From positions 38,841,682 through 38,905,681 of the forward strand of contig NC_052619.1 in the NCBI RefSeq assembly GCF_016545825.1: a stretch of DNA of 64,000 nt, read 5' to 3'. Numbering within the stretch: the stretch's first letter is position 1; each line of letters opens with the position of its first letter. Position numbers and translations under genes: made by a program. This DNA comes from Eucalyptus grandis. Taxonomy: Eukaryota > Streptophyta > Magnoliopsida > Myrtales > Myrtaceae. The notes beneath the pieces are model-generated. The model did not search any database. It saw only the letters and a list, made by a program, of their open reading frames with translations, and had not been told where the DNA came from. Below are positions 46,772 through 61,207 of the stretch, in pieces.

Positions 46772-46972
46772 TAATCCATCAATCTCTTTATCTAACTATC
46801 ATTAACATTAATCATAACCCTAATCCCGAGTGTAACTACTATCTTAATTAATTTAGGAAGTCACTCATGGGACCAACGACGAGTGCCGGCAATGACTATG
46901 GCATGTGGTCGGTGATAGACTGTGGCAGTGGTGTGCGGCATGGCAAGCATGAGATGACGGTGAGGTGCACTG

Positions 46973-46975
<3 letters not shown>

Positions 46976-47023
<48 letters not shown>
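46976..47023 (+). repeat. (GA)n microsatellite, about 24 repeats (copy B)
   Basis: Uninterrupted GA run, shorter by about six repeats than in copy A. Confidence 0.97.
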
Positions 47024-47027
<4 letters not shown>

Positions 47028-48534
47028 TTCTCTTCCAAGTTTTCTCAAAATCTTAATGAGCTTAGTACAAAAATCTCTAAATTACTCTTGGCTAGAGAGA
47101 GCTTGAGCATGAGAGTGTTTGAGAGAGATAGAGTGTTGAGAGTGAGCGAATGAGAGATGAGGGAAATGGTGAAAGAATGAGTGAGAGAAAGGAGTTTCTC
47201 TTCCAAGTTTGCTCAAAGTCTTAATGAGCTTAGTACAAAAATCTCTAAATTACTCTTGGCCAAATCCTTTGAATGACCACCAAGAGCTCTTGAAAATCTT
47301 TCTATCCATTCTTCATTTAATGCTGGATTTCAAGCATGTGCTCTATTTGGAAATAAGCTAAGGAAGTTAGCTAGCTTGGTCTCTTCCTTTTTCTTCTTCA
47401 AATAGGCATTTGCCCCTCCATGAAAGACAACAATCCTTGTCTTATTAAGCCAACAAGCTTCTAGAAGGGGTAATTTAGGAATTTAATTAAACTATAGTAT
47501 GAAACACTATTCATGCACATAGGTAATTAATGTACAAACTTCCAAAAGGCCAGGTGTGTGCTTAGTTCGTCTTAATGGGCCCACTCAGGCTGTCAATGAT
47601 GGGTGTGAGGCCCATTGGGCCTATTTGTGGCTTGGGCTTTCATAGCTCCTCATTTGCGGCCCGTTTTTGCTTTTCCAAAAATTCACAGTTCGCCAATGTA
47701 AAATTAAAATTTTGTCCTCAAGTAGTCATCCCTTACTTTTCTATGATTTGTCGATTACCGTTGTAATTCCATTCCTTAGATAGAAGTCAAATTGAGGATG
47801 TCACAAATATTTTTTTACCTTTATGATGTTTTGCACTCATAAAACAAATCAATTTGCTAATGTAATATGTCCAAAATAATTAAAAGTTATCCACCTATAT
47901 TGTGCATGATTCAGAAAAGTAGAATCTGTCCTAACCCAGTGTAGAAAATCATGCATAAATCTTGCCATGACGCAGTTTAGAATTTCATATAAAAATTGAA
48001 ATAGTAATTTTAATAGCTTACGGTGTTTTGCAAAACGTCATGGAAACTTAAATAATATAAATTTTATTAGATTTTATATAGGCCGAGGGCATTTCCTAAA
48101 CCCTAAACCCCAAATCCTATAGGAGTTAGGAGTAAAAATTTCTGAAATGTCGCACGTAAGTTATCGTTAAGGGTCTGCATGGTAACATTTCTCATTTTCT
48201 GTTCTTTTGTTCTTTTGCCCCTCGGAATAGTAAAAGAACATAAATTCGTTAAGTAGTATCAATTAATTTTTCTATTCTCTAAAATAGAAAAGTGGCCAAG
48301 GAATAGATTTGAAATAGAAATAAGAAGTAGAAAAATTGGTTTCTTGTCCCCGAGAATAATTTCTAAAATAAGCATCAAAAAAGAAGAAGAAGCATAAATT
48401 CGTTTGGTAACAACAGTTTCTTGTCTTTTTTTTTTTCTTTCCTTCCCACCTACCGCCCGGCAATCAGCTAAAGGAGGAAGAAGAGATTTTTTTTTTTTAA
48501 ATTAAAAGAAATTTCACGTCACAAAAAAAACTAC

Positions 48535-51500
48535 AAACTTTCTCGGGTTGGGGGAGGGGGAATTAAACATAAGCATGCGTCTGCTCCATATTTAACTATC
48601 GCATGTCCAGAAACTTGCAGGTCCTGATCATAGGCAATTTGCATGATCATGGCACCAAAACAAAAAGATTGGTAAAATGGTAATAAAATTGAGCAAAATA
48701 TTCCGAAACTTTCGACAAGGACAATAGAGTCAAAAAATAAATTACTAACATCTTCTATTGTCAAGTTTACAAGTGTCTAGTGCCTCGGCGGTACTTATCA
48801 AGCATAATCTTGTGCATATTGACCATTCAACACAAGGTTCAATTTTAAAAAAATTTATTGAAAACATAATCTTGTGCATATCGACCATTCAATTTTGTAG
48901 GTGATGTAAATTGAGACTAACTTTGCTTTCAAACTTTGAGAACTCTCATATATGATTGACTTTTTTTATTTATGAGTCTCTGCCATGCGATTTATTCAAT
49001 AGATTAAATGCATTCTTTCTTTAAAAAGAGAGAGGAGGGGCTAATGTCACGTTATCCCTTTGATGGTGCCATACCATCGCTGTAGATGCATTGTCTGTAT
49101 GCATTTATTTCTAGGGCACAAAGATATAATGGTACTTGTAAAATAGGATCAAACTTCAAAGAATTGATTCGGATAAGAGCACGTACTATACGCGGTTGAC
49201 TTATAACGTGATGATTTGAAATTTGTGCATTCTTCTTAATATATCAAACCATATAATATGTCATAAATTCACTATGCATCCTTTTGATTTTGATGATACA
49301 TTACCTTGAGCTCCTCATAGTTTATCTCTCTCGCCACTCTCTTCAAAACCATAATCCCATGCCATCATCACCAAAACCTTAATTTTAAATCCCATAATAT
49401 ATGTGCACTTTCCACCCTCCAGCCAGTATTGGTAGCATCCAGGTCACCTTGGCATTGCCGTCATCGACAGCCATAGCTGCAAGTCCTTATTTCTAAAATT
49501 AAGTCGATTAATAATTGTGATAGAGGTTTAATTATGGAGTGCGTATGTGAGGAAATTTGAATTGATTTGAAATTAGTAATATTCATTTACCTCAAAATAT
49601 CAATCATTCAACAAACATGGGAAAAGTACATTTGTACTCGGCAATTAGCAAAGCACATTCTTGTCAAACAGATTTTTAGAGGGAAATTCACATGCCTGAA
49701 AATGTTTTTTTTTATGCTTCCATTTTAGTTATATAAAGACACATAAGCTTTAGAAAAATGATCTAGAGGCATATAAATTATAGCTAAATGTCATAATTAG
49801 AGTCATTTCCCTCACTAAAGACATTTCCTATTCTATTCTATTTCGAGACTGAAATCTCTCTTTTTCAAAAGAAAATATTGTTTACTACAGAAATCATTAT
49901 TGTAGTGTGTAAGTTTTGGTCTAATCAAATCTCAATTCCTAAAAATGATAAAAAAAAAAATCACCAACTTTTACCCCAGAGAGAAAAATATCCTAATTTT
50001 TCAAGTAATCTAAAAAGAAAGAAATTGCAGTCTTTTATTTAATGGACAAAAATATCCACCGATACAACTGATATGATGAATGACGAGGTTAACTAGATTA
50101 ACATGTACAAAACTACACCTTAGGTTGAGCTAAAAAGACACCGTAGGCACATCAGCAAAAGCCCAAAGACATTGTTTATCCAAATCTTAGTCACTTATGA
50201 TTCTTCTTGATTAGGACTTATTTGCTTCATATACATTCCTTGAAATCGATGTGCCTCTTTGTCCTATTGATTTGTTTCTTTAAAATGTCATTTTTATTCA
50301 TATCATGTGTCACATCATCTTGTTTGGACCGAAAATTTAATCGTGAGTTTTTATTCCATGAATAAAAAGTTGGCGGAAATTGTTTGGCCATTTGAAAAAT
50401 CCATGGTATTTTTGTTCTATATGTCGAAACTTGTTTGGCCACAATTTGATATACCGATAAATAACTTTTCAAAATTTAGTTATGGACGGCAAACCTCCAT
50501 GATCCAATTGGATGCATGGCTTGCGGAAGGTGGGGGCAGGGGGAGTTGGACATGAGCATATGCTTAATCCATATTTAATTGTTGCACATACAAAAATCTG
50601 CAGGCCCTAATCATATGCAATATGTTTTCTCATGGTACCATAAAAAGAGATTGGTGAAATGGTTAGATAATATTCCGAAACTTTCGATAGGGACAATAGA
50701 GTTGAAAAAAATAAATAATATTTTCTGTGGTCTAGTCTACGAGTGCCTTGTGCCTAGGTGGTGCTTATCAAGCATATTTAATGAAGGAAGGTTTGATTTT
50801 AAAATTATTTGAAACATACTATTGTGCATGTCAACCATTCAATTTTGTAGGTGATGTGAATTGAGACTAACTTTGCTTTGAACATTAAGAACTCTCGTAT
50901 ATGATTGACTTCTTTATTCACGTGTTACTATCATGCGATTTATTTAATAGACAAAATGCATTTTTTCTTTTAAAAAAAGGAGATGCTAATGTCTATCTTT
51001 CAAAAGCAAATATTGTTTACTACCAGAGTCATTATTATTGTAGTGTGTAATTTTTGGTCTAATTAAATCTCACTAACTAAAAATGAAAAAAAAAAAACAA
51101 TCAACTTTTCTCAAGAGACAAAAATTGGCTAACTTTTCAAGTGATCCATAAAGAAAGAAATCGTAGGCTTTTATTTGATGGACAAAAGTATCCACCGATG
51201 CAACTGATGTGGTAAATGGCGAGGTTAACTAGAGTAATGGGTACAAAAATAGACCTTAGCTTGAGCTAAAAAGACACTATGAGCACATTAGCAAAAGCTC
51301 GAAGACATCGTTTATCTAAACCTTAGTCACTTATGATTCTTCTTAATTAGGACTTATTTGCTTCACATACATTTCTTGAGATCAATGCATCTCTTTTCCC
51401 TACTAATTTGTTTATTTAATGTTTGGTTATTTGAAAAGTCAATGGTCTTTTTATTCTACATGCCGAAAGTTGTTTGGCCATAATTTGATATACCAATAAA

Positions 51501-53990
51501 TAACTTTTTAAACTTTAATTATGGACGGAAAACCTCAACAATTCAAATGGATGCATTGCTTGGGGAAGGGGGGAGTTGGACATGAGCATGTGCTTACTCC
51601 ATATTTAACTCTTGCACATGTAGAAACATGCAAGCCCTAATCATATGCAATTTGCTTCTTCATGGCACCATAACAAAAAGATTGGTGAAATGGTTAGTTA
51701 GATAATTGAGAAAAGTATTCGAAACTTTCGATATGGACAATAGAGTCGAAAAATAAATAATTAATATTTTCCATGGTCAAGTCTACAAGTGCCTCGTGCC
51801 TCGGCAGTACCTATCAAGCATTTTTTTTACGAAGGAAGTTTTAATTTTAAAAAATTCATGGAAAACATACTCTTGTGCATGTTGACCATTCAATTTTGTA
51901 GGTGATGTGAATTGAGACTAACTTTGCTTTGAACTTTGAGAACTCTCTTGTATGATTGACTTCTTTATTCATGTGTTACCGTCATGGGATTTATTCAATA
52001 GATAAAATGCATATTTTTTTTAAAGGAGGGCTTAATGTCTTATTATCCCTTTGATTGTGTCATTTCATCGTCTTAGATGCATTGTCTCTATGCATATATT
52101 TCTAGGGCACATAGATATAACGGTACTTGTAAAATAGGATCAAACTTCAAATAATTGATTCCGATAAGAGCACATATCATATGCGGTTGGCTTATAACGT
52201 AATGATTTGAAATTTGTGTATTCTCCTTAGTATATCGGGCCATATAAAATTTCATAAATTAGTTATACATCCTTTCGATTGTGACGATATGTTACTTTGA
52301 GCTCCATTAGGTCTAAGGTTCTCATATTTTGTCGCTCTCACCGCTCTCTTTGAAACCATGATCCAATGCCATCATCACCAAAACCTTAATTTTAAATCCC
52401 CTAATTTATGTGCACTTTCCACCCTTTAGCCACCAACGGTAGCATCCACCTCACCTTGGCGCTGCCGACCTCAACCACCATAGCCACAAGTCCATATTTC
52501 TAAATTAAGTCGATTAATAATTTTGTAAGAGATAGAGGTTTAATTGTGGAGCGCGTCTACAAGAAATTTGAATTGATTAGTTTGAAATTGGTAATATTCA
52601 TTTACCTCCAAACATCAATCATTCAACAAACATGGGAAAAGTACAATCGTACTCAGTAATTAGCAAAGCACATTCTGGTCAAACAGATCTTTAGAGGGAA
52701 ATTCACATTCTTAAAAATGTTATTTTAGAGGCAAATATTTATGCTTCTATTTTAGTTATATAAGACACGTGTTTTAGAAAAATGATCCAGAGGCGCATAA
52801 ATGATAGCTAAAGGTCATAATTAGAGGAATCATTGACCTCACTAAAGACATTTTGAAATGGCAATATCTATTTTCGGGACAAATATCTGACTTTTTTTTT
52901 TGTCAGTCCTACTCTATTCTTACTCTACACTCACTCTCAGACTTTTGCCCTGCCTTTTGCAAGGCGTGGGAGTCGAAACCCACTTCTGAAATTTACGCGT
53001 CCCCACCCCCATCCCCCCTTGAGAATGTGGGGATTTGAACCCCTCAGCTCCCCCTTCCATGTTGGAAGGGTGGCTTCAAAAGCCAATACATAAGTCATTA
53101 TTGTTGTAGTGTGTAAGTTATGGTTTAATCCAATCTCACTTCCTTAAAAAAAAAAAAACCAACTTTTACTTGAAAGACAAAAATACCCTAACTTTTCAAA
53201 TGATCCAAAAAGAAAGAAATCGTAGACTTTTATTTGATGGACAAAAAATCCATTGATACAACTGACGTGGCAAATGACGAGGCTAATTAGACTAATGTGT
53301 ACAAAAGTACACCTCAGCTATACCTAAAAACACACCATGGGCATGATCGTAAAAGCCCCAAGACTTCATTTATCTAAGCTGTCGTCATCAATGATTCTTC
53401 TTGATTAGGACTTACTTGCCTCACATAGTTTTATTGAGATTGATCAGCTCTTTTTCTAACTATTTTTATTTTTCTAAAAAGTCATTTTTATTCACGTCAT
53501 GTGTCACAGCATCTTGCTTGGATAGAAAATTTAATGATGAGTTTTTATCCCTAGAATAAAAGGTTGGTGGAAATTGTGTGGTCATTAGAAAAATCAATGG
53601 TATATTTATTCTACATGCTGAAAGCTGTTAGGTCACAATTTGATATACCAATAAATAACTTTTTTTTAACTTTAATTATGGACGGCAAACCCTCCATGAT
53701 CTAGATGGATACATGGCTGGGAGGTCAGACATGAGCATGCACCTACTCCACAATCTAACTGTTGCACGTGCAGAAACTTGCAGCCATTGATCATGTGCAA
53801 TTTGCTTGCTCACGGCACCATAGCAAAAAAGGATTGGTACAATGGTTAAATACCCGGAAAAGTATTCAGAAACTTTCCACAAGGGAAATAGAGTCAAAAA
53901 AATAAATAATTAGTATTTTCTGTGGTCAAGTTTATGAGTGTCGAGTGCCTTGACGGTACTATCAAGCATATTTGGCAAAGGAAGGTTTGA
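48535..53990 (+). repeat. Noncoding direct-repeat array, four units of about 2 kb (copy B)
   Basis: Matches 17270-22790 unit for unit. The landmark GGGAGTTGGACATGAGCAT or a variant occurs near 48552, 50540, 51572 and 53722. The internal deletion of about 1 kb in the second unit is also present here, so it predates the segmental duplication. Confidence 0.82.
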
Positions 53991-54371
53991 TTTTGAAAAT
54001 TTCATATGGTGAGAAAAGTCGGTACCACTGAGAATTATCCGTAGAACCAAAAAGGAGTGTGAAGGGGTTGTTGCGCCGCGAGCCTTGAGCCTTCGCAACT
54101 TATTGTAATAGTTTCAAAAGACTCATTAATTAAAACTATGTCAAGGCTAGGGAATCCGACCAAAAACACCGCTCTTCTAGCCAACTCCTTGAATTTGACA
54201 TTAAGGAAGGACTATTCTTCCCGTTTCATTTTTTAATAATTCTAAATTACTTACTCCTTTTTGTTCCATGCACATATCGACCGAAAAATCATTTAATTCA
54301 CTTTTTAACAAATGAAATAATTTTCCCCGGTTCCATTCTTATGAAGATTTATTATGCATTATTCTTCCTAC

Positions 54372-54745
54372 CACGGAAAATCTCAAATTGATACATCCAC
54401 GATAAATTTTTCTCAAACTAATCTTTGGGTCACCATAAACCCCCAATTGACACTCTTTTAAAAAATTCATCCAAAACTAATTTTTGAGCTCACTAAAAAT
54501 CCCAAACCGATATACTAGTGACGTATTTATCCTCTATAAACTCCCATCAAATTTTACCATGACTTTGTTGAGTTGAATGACATCTGGCAACAACTTTATT
54601 AACATGGCAAGTTCAAGTGAAAATTCATATTAGTTCGAGGTAAATTTATCATAGTTTTACCAATATGAGGTTTTTGATGACACAAAAATTTGTTAGGAGT
54701 AAGTTTGTCATAGATGTATTAAATTAAAATTTTTCATGGTACTAA
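54372..54745. mobile_element. MITE-like TIR element upstream of neprosin copy B, left end deleted
   Basis: Equivalent of 23169-23548. The first bases of the left terminus (TTAATAT) and the adjoining flank, 22 bp in all, are missing compared with copy A; the right end (CATGGTACTAA) is retained. Confidence 0.7.
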
Positions 54746-54892
54746 TCCGAATTAAAAAGATAAGCATGTTTAGAAGGCGAAAAACATAATTTTCTTTTCT
54801 ATCCCCATCGTTGCTCCTCGTTGGCTTTTTGCGAATATAGTAAGTGAAATAAGCAGCTCCTCTCGTCTCTGGATGTTCGAGGCGTGTCAGAC

Positions 54893-54900
54893 TATAAATA
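54893..54900 (+). promoter_or_regulatory. TATA box of neprosin copy B
   Basis: TATAAATA lies 103 bases before the ATG at 55003, as in copy A. The sequence between the TATA box and the ATG looks unchanged between copies. Confidence 0.6.
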
Positions 54901-55002
54901 CCGAAGGTGGGGAGGGGGGATTACAATAGAGACGAGCGGGCGACCAGGTGTAGCCGAAGAGAGAAACGACAGGCCCTCGCAGGAAGCTACTCAAAGGCCA
55001 TT

Positions 55003-58000
55003 ATGGATCGTGGCACGAGCAGCTCTTTTTGTCGCGCTTGTCCCTGGCGTCTCTCCTCCTTCAAGATATCCCTCTCCCCGTCGCCAATCATTCCCATTTT
55101 ACTTCTCTTCCTCCTTGTCCCTTCTCCTTCTTTTGTCACGTTCGTTCGTTGAAAACTGCTGACTCCCGCGCCACGAATCGGACTGTCCAGCCCGAGGATG
55201 AGTTGCAAAAGCTGAAGATGATAAGGGCTCGTCTCAAGGACATCAACAAGCCTCCTGTCAAAATAATTCAGGCAAACCCACTTTTACAATATTTAAATAA
55301 TAAACCACGTCTTCATCTATCTAACAGTTGAAGTTTTTAAAATAATTGGCATTGGTCCCCCAAATCTCGTATGATATCATAATTGAAGATTTTGAATTCA
55401 AATCTTATCAAATTCTATTTTCCTCTCCAATTAAATTTTCATATTTAGTACTAGGCAAAAGACCATAGTAAACATGATGGGGAGTATTAGAATATTTAAA
55501 TAATAAATTACTGATTTATTTAATGGCTTTAAAATACTCAACTATGATCTCATAAAATCTCATATCTAACTTTCTCTTTTTGCTTTCGAGAAAGAGAACC
55601 GCTCTGTTTTTAGTGACCTTGGACACCAAATGGTCCACATCATCATGAGAAAAGAAAAATAACTTGTACCATCGCACCTGAATCCATCGATCGCATGCCG
55701 CACTAGTCATATAACTAATATCATCCGCTAAACTACATTTTCTTTGCCAACTGACGTTGATTTTCCCTCATTCTTGTCCCTCTGTTTCTGCTTTTTTTTT
55801 TTTTTTTTTCCTGTTTGCAGAGTCCTGATGGAGATATAATAGACTGCGTTCTATCTCACCAGCAACCAGCCTTTGATCATCCTCTATTAAAGGGACAAAA
55901 GCCATTGGTATCACCCCAGTTTCTTTGACCTAGAACAAGAAAATGAATTCTGTGACTTTTGAGGCCCCTGAATTTTACCTCTTTTTTTACGAAATTCGCA
56001 GGATCCACCAAAGAGGCCGAATGGGCATAATTCGACCGCTACGGCCACGGAGACGTTACAACTGTGGAGAATGTCAGGCGAGGCATGCCCAGAAGGGACG
56101 GTGCCGATTCGGAGGACGAGTGAAGCAGACATGTTGAGGGCTTCTTCATTTCAGATGTTTGGGAAGAAAGTGAGTAGACATCTCACAACAGACGATTCAA
56201 GCATTGCTCATGAGGTAACACGAAGAGACCTTGCCATTGAAGTTGAGCAAAGATTAGTGCATCTCAAGCATTTTCTTTATTTTCTGAGTAATTTAAGAGA
56301 AATCATAATAATTTCATTTCAATTTGAAAATTTATTATCATCTAAGTTTAAATGAAATTTATATCTGAAAATAAGTCTCTTTGCCTATTTTTGTCTCAAA
56401 AGTAGAGGAGAAAATTCAGACACAATCGCCTCTTTGTTCCCTCCTCATGTTGGTGTTCAGTCTCTCTGCTTCTTTCCCTTTTTTTTTTCTTTTTAATTTT
56501 TTTAGTTGGTCAAATTTAGCTTCGAGGAAAAGTCATAGCATGAAGACAGGAAACTGCTTTTTATTTTCGGCTTGTACCTTTCAGACTGGTTTTTAATTTT
56601 GACATTATGTTTGCTTGCGCTTTCCTCCAATTTTTGTGGGCTATTTATTATCAAGCTAGCGAAACATATTCATTCACTTTGTACCAAAAATATATTTTCA
56701 TTTGTTTTCATTTTTTTTAAAAGAAGAAAAAACATACGGTACATGCTAGTTATGAACTCGATCAAGTCAAACTGGATTTACCAACTCAATGTTTATTATA
56801 TTTAGAAATTCCTCGGTAGGTTGTTTTCTATTTTTTGTATGTGCCAATCTTCCAAAGTGGCAACTAGTGTAGCTAGACTCTTACAGACAATTACTAAAAT
56901 TTAATTTCAATCTAGGATCATGAAAAAGTCACCTCCTTTTATTCTTTTAAATTTATATTATAAATCGTGTTTTTCTTTTATAATGGTTGATTTCGTTTAT
57001 TTATTATATATTTTTTTGGGCAGTATGCGGCGGGGTATGTGAGTGGAGATCAATACTATGGAGCCCGAGCAAGCATAAATGTGTGGGCACCTAATGTGGC
57101 TGAACAAAATGAATTTAGCCTCGCCCAGTTGTGGGTCAACGGTGGCACTAAAGGCGTTGATGTTAACACCATTGAAGCTGGCTGGCAGGTACTCTTTCAT
57201 CTTCTCCTCCTCCTCCATTCCCCAATAAAAGTTTTAATTTTTTTTTATACATTTCCTAATAGATAATTAGCTTTGACTCTTGGTCTCGCCCCCTTTTTTT
57301 TTAGCTACAAAGTAAATTTAGTGTTTTAATTCACAATCTCAATAGGTCAGAGAAAACAACTAAATTTTCACATGTATTTCTCGATTTGTGGATGGTCCTT
57401 GAGTCACGGATGAGTAGTTTATTTTAGGTCAACCCGTCTCTTGATTAAGAAATTCCGAGATACCAATTGAAACATTTGAAGTAATTTTTCTTTTCTTAAA
57501 TGGAAATTTGATCTTAATGTTTGGCTAATTTTGAGTTGAGAGATTTTGAATTCTTTTCCCCAGAAGTTGGGTTCTTTAATCAAGTTCTTGTCTTTCTTTC
57601 TTTCTTTCTTTGGTAGGAGTAGTGCCAAACTCAAATATACTGAACCAATCTAAAATATATAATAATGTGTTTTTAAAACTAAGTGCCCAGAACTTCAAAT
57701 AGAAACTAGAATATTATCTGCCTGTGCCAACGTTGGGGAAATTAAGGAAAGCAAAGGGTTATCATTATTGGATGGTCCAATCGAAGAAGCAAAATATTTA
57801 TGTATATATTCAGCAAAATCATTAAAAATCCTATGTTTCTTGGGCCAATTTATTCTGGCATGCAACTATTGTGTAGTTGGCAAGTCACTGACTATGTAAT
57901 ACAAACACGTAAAAAACAAAATTTAGTTTCCCAGCTAATTGCATTAATGGTTAATTGACATTGTTGCTGTGTCAAACGGGATTACTAATTAGAGAATACA

Positions 58001-60537
58001 TTTATTTTTATTTTCTTCAGACTTTTCCACAATTGTATGGGGACAGCAATCCGAGGTTCTTCATTTATTGGACTGTAAGTAACAAAAATAAAATAAAATA
58101 ATTTTCCTACATATATAGTTTCCTAAAATCATGAGATTAACGTTTTTTTTGCAACTTTGATTCCATGCAGAATGATAACTACCAATCAGGATGTTACAAC
58201 TTGCTGTGCGCAGGATTTGTCCAGACCAACAATCGTTTTGTACTTGGGGGAACAGCTAATCCATGGTCCCTCTACAATGCTGGTCAATTTGAATTTACCT
58301 TGATGGTTTATAAGGTAATAATTAATTTAGAGCCCTACTTTTTCCGGTTAATTAGAAAAAATAAAAAAGATATTATGGATTCAAAGTCCACGCTTATGCA
58401 TTTGCTTTATTTATTTATTTATTTATGAATCACCCACCATCCAAAACCTGCTCAAAATTGAATGAAAATGATGTAATTCTTCTTGTCAAAAAGTAGAATG
58501 AAAATAACCTTGCTCATAACGGAGAAAAACTACTTTCCGCTTCCACGATAATTGAAAACTACTTTTTTATTTACAAAATTAGAATTGTCGTAATGCTCGA
58601 ATTGATATAAGATGGTCGAATTGATATAAGATGGAGACTAGCATCTTTGATGTCATCTCGATCCTTGGATTAAGTAGCTTGTGTACGTTATTTGTGTAAA
58701 GTCACACGTTGGATATTAATTAGGCACTAAAATACCAATCAACAGATACCAATGGTCGGAATATACCAATATTGAGGGCAATATTTTTTGCTTTTATGGT
58801 AATAAAGTTAAAGCGGAACTATACAAACAACCAAGAATTACTATTTACAGAGGGAAACACTAGAGGGTGCTTGAACTGTTAAACCTACTGGCAGTTTTTA
58901 TCGTTATTTGGCAATACTTGCATCACCTGGCTGTAACAAAGGCAACCTGAGATGATCTTCATCCTTAAACGTGGCATCGAATCCCCATGATCTAACAGCA
59001 GAGATTTGAGGGGGGGGGTGGTGGCGGCGCGGGCACCTTCGCGACTGACGATGGACAAAAGTTGTCGGTCTTATAAGCTAAGAAAACTTGGACCATCTGA
59101 TGTCAACACCATTTGCCTTAATCAGACATGAAAAGAAATTGTTTTAGAGGCTGAAAGAGGTGTTGAATTTAGGTGGAAAACAAGAACCCTCTAAAATTAA
59201 AATAAAATAAGATTGATTAAAATAAAATAAGATTGATGGTCACCCTACAAAGGCTTATAGCTACAGTTTCGAAATATATTCACACTTGCACTGGAAACTT
59301 GGAATAATTACCGTGATTGCCTTGTTGCTTTGTGCTCCAAAATTCTCCCCACTTTTTCCTTTTTTTTTTTTTTTTTTAATCACTTTGGCTTGTGTTGATA
59401 CCAATTTTGGAAAATGGAATTTTCAGTACTTCCAAGTCAAGTTTGAAATTTTGTAAGTCTCTCCAGCAATCAAATTTGAGGAAAATGCAACTTTATTTTC
59501 TAACTTGTGATGGAGTATCGGCAAGCGGAATTCTCACAATTTATTCGAAAATTTCAAGGTTTTGAATAGTTTCTTGAAAATTGGACACCGTAGTGTCATT
59601 CACCAAATGCATACAAGGAAAGGAAAATATCAATTTATTTTTAGTGTGATTGAGATGATCTTTTGCTTTTATTATGCTCTTCTTGTTTTAACTGTTGATT
59701 TTGTTTAATAAAAACAACACTAATCTTTAAAAATAGAAATTCCACATTTTATAGTCATTTGAAGTAACGTGTGAATTTTTCTATGGTTGTGTCTTGAAAA
59801 ATAAAGAATAATCTCTTTGTTTTGACAGGGAAGTAAATAAACACATTCTGAATTGTTTTAAGTCGATCCGATGGACCACAATGCACTTGGGCTTCCATTT
59901 GTGAGCATCGATTTATTTGTATGCAATAGGGCACTTGAAATGAAGAAATTATTAGGTGATTGAGTGAATATACTAAAATTCTATATAGTTATGGAATTTA
60001 GCAGGTTCGGAAAAGTTGGTGAGACCTACTTAATATAAGGATGTCCTCATCCAATCCATTGAAATGTCTCCATGAAAAGAGAGTTTGGTGAGCGTGAGGT
60101 TGATTTGATTGCCTTGGACATCAAGTACTCATATGGTCCTTCTTTATCACCTTGCATAGGATCCGGTCTCCGGGAATTGGTGGCTCCTAGTCGAACCAAT
60201 GATCTGGGTCGGGTACTGGCCATCGGTCCTGTTCAATCACCTCGGGGGCCCCGCGAACATTGTGGACTTTGGCGGGGAGATCTTGAACTCGAGCCCCTCG
60301 GGCTCTCATACGAGCACCCAGATGGGGAGCGGGCATTTCGCCGGCGAAGGGTTTGAAAAAGCGGCCTATTTTCGGAATTTACAAGTGGTGAATGGGAACA
60401 ACTACCTCATCCCTGTGCAAAACCTCCAGACCTGGGCGGATAACTCAAATTGCTACGACATCCAAGGAGGGACGACCGATGCCTGGGGGAACTATTTCTT
60501 CTATGGAGGACCCGGAAGGAATGCGGGGTGTCCCTAA
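55003..60537 (+). pseudogene. Neprosin-family gene, copy B, frameshifted in exon 1
   Basis: Exons are 55003-55271, 55821-55907, 56002-56214, 57024-57188, 58021-58074, 58171-58314 and 60160-60537, with all splice sites conserved, including the GC donor of intron 1. Exon 1 is 269 bases instead of 270: a T-run of three in copy A (CTCCTTTCTTTTG) is two here, near 55129. Translation from the ATG stops after 49 residues at 55150-55152, inside the signal region. The remaining exons are open and differ from copy A by Leu-to-Val in exon 4 (GVDVNT) and Tyr-to-Phe in exon 5 (TFPQLY). Both candidate catalytic glutamates are present. It is a recent pseudogene, or an intact gene with a homopolymer error in the assembly. 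Confidence 0.85.
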
Positions 60538-60577
60538 ATAGTCGGGGTCGTGGGTAAAATTCAAAGAAGAAAAAGGG

Positions 60578-60583
60578 AATAAA
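60578..60583 (+). terminator. Candidate polyadenylation signal, neprosin copy B
   Basis: AATAAA lies 41 bases after the stop, at the same place as in copy A. Confidence 0.4.
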
Positions 60584-61207
60584 AAAAAGGTGGGAATAAT
60601 TTCAGTCGTTCATTAAAATGAATGGGTCTTTTCTTTATCTTCAAATTTCGATATATCGATCAATGGGTCATCTAGTTACATCACCTTTAAGGGGCTGATG
60701 ATGTATATTCGGAAAATAAAATAATGAATAAACAGTTATTTTGTGAGGGTCACTCTCTCCATGATTTGTGATGTTTCATGAATACATATGGGAAAAAACT
60801 GCACAAAGAATCCTTAAAAATGCATACCAAGCATCTAAGGCATCTAAAACGTCGAAATTCAAATTCAAAATCTTAAACAAAACAAAAAATCAAACCGTAT
60901 AATTTAGCCAATTTCAATAGGACCGTAGAAAATGTTCACGAAAAAACAACAAATCCAAGTAAATATGAAAAATGCCAATTGTGATTATGGCGTGGGGCCA
61001 GCGAATCATCCATAAAGAAGCACGTCTTGGGGAACGACCATGATTAGTCTCACCTTGAGACGATCAAAAATTAAAAAAGATTTGTTTAATTTTCCTCAAA
61101 TCGTGCCCCAAGACAAATTTCCAATTTTTTAAATGCATTTGGAGAATTCATTGAGTTGACGAGCGGTTTGACACAATAGCCTTCATTTTTTTTTTCGTCC
61201 ATGTTAT

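Larger units (their letters stand above)
45108..47805 (+). mobile_element. LTR-like element, about 2.7 kb, full length (spans the left edge of copy B)
   Basis: It starts TGTCACACCCCGACTC and ends GAGGATGTCACA, giving TG...CA ends typical of an LTR. It contains the 33-bp minisatellite and GA repeat. No coding domains and no clear target duplication were seen. Only the part from 45727 is shared with copy A, so the duplication boundary falls inside it. Confidence 0.65.
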
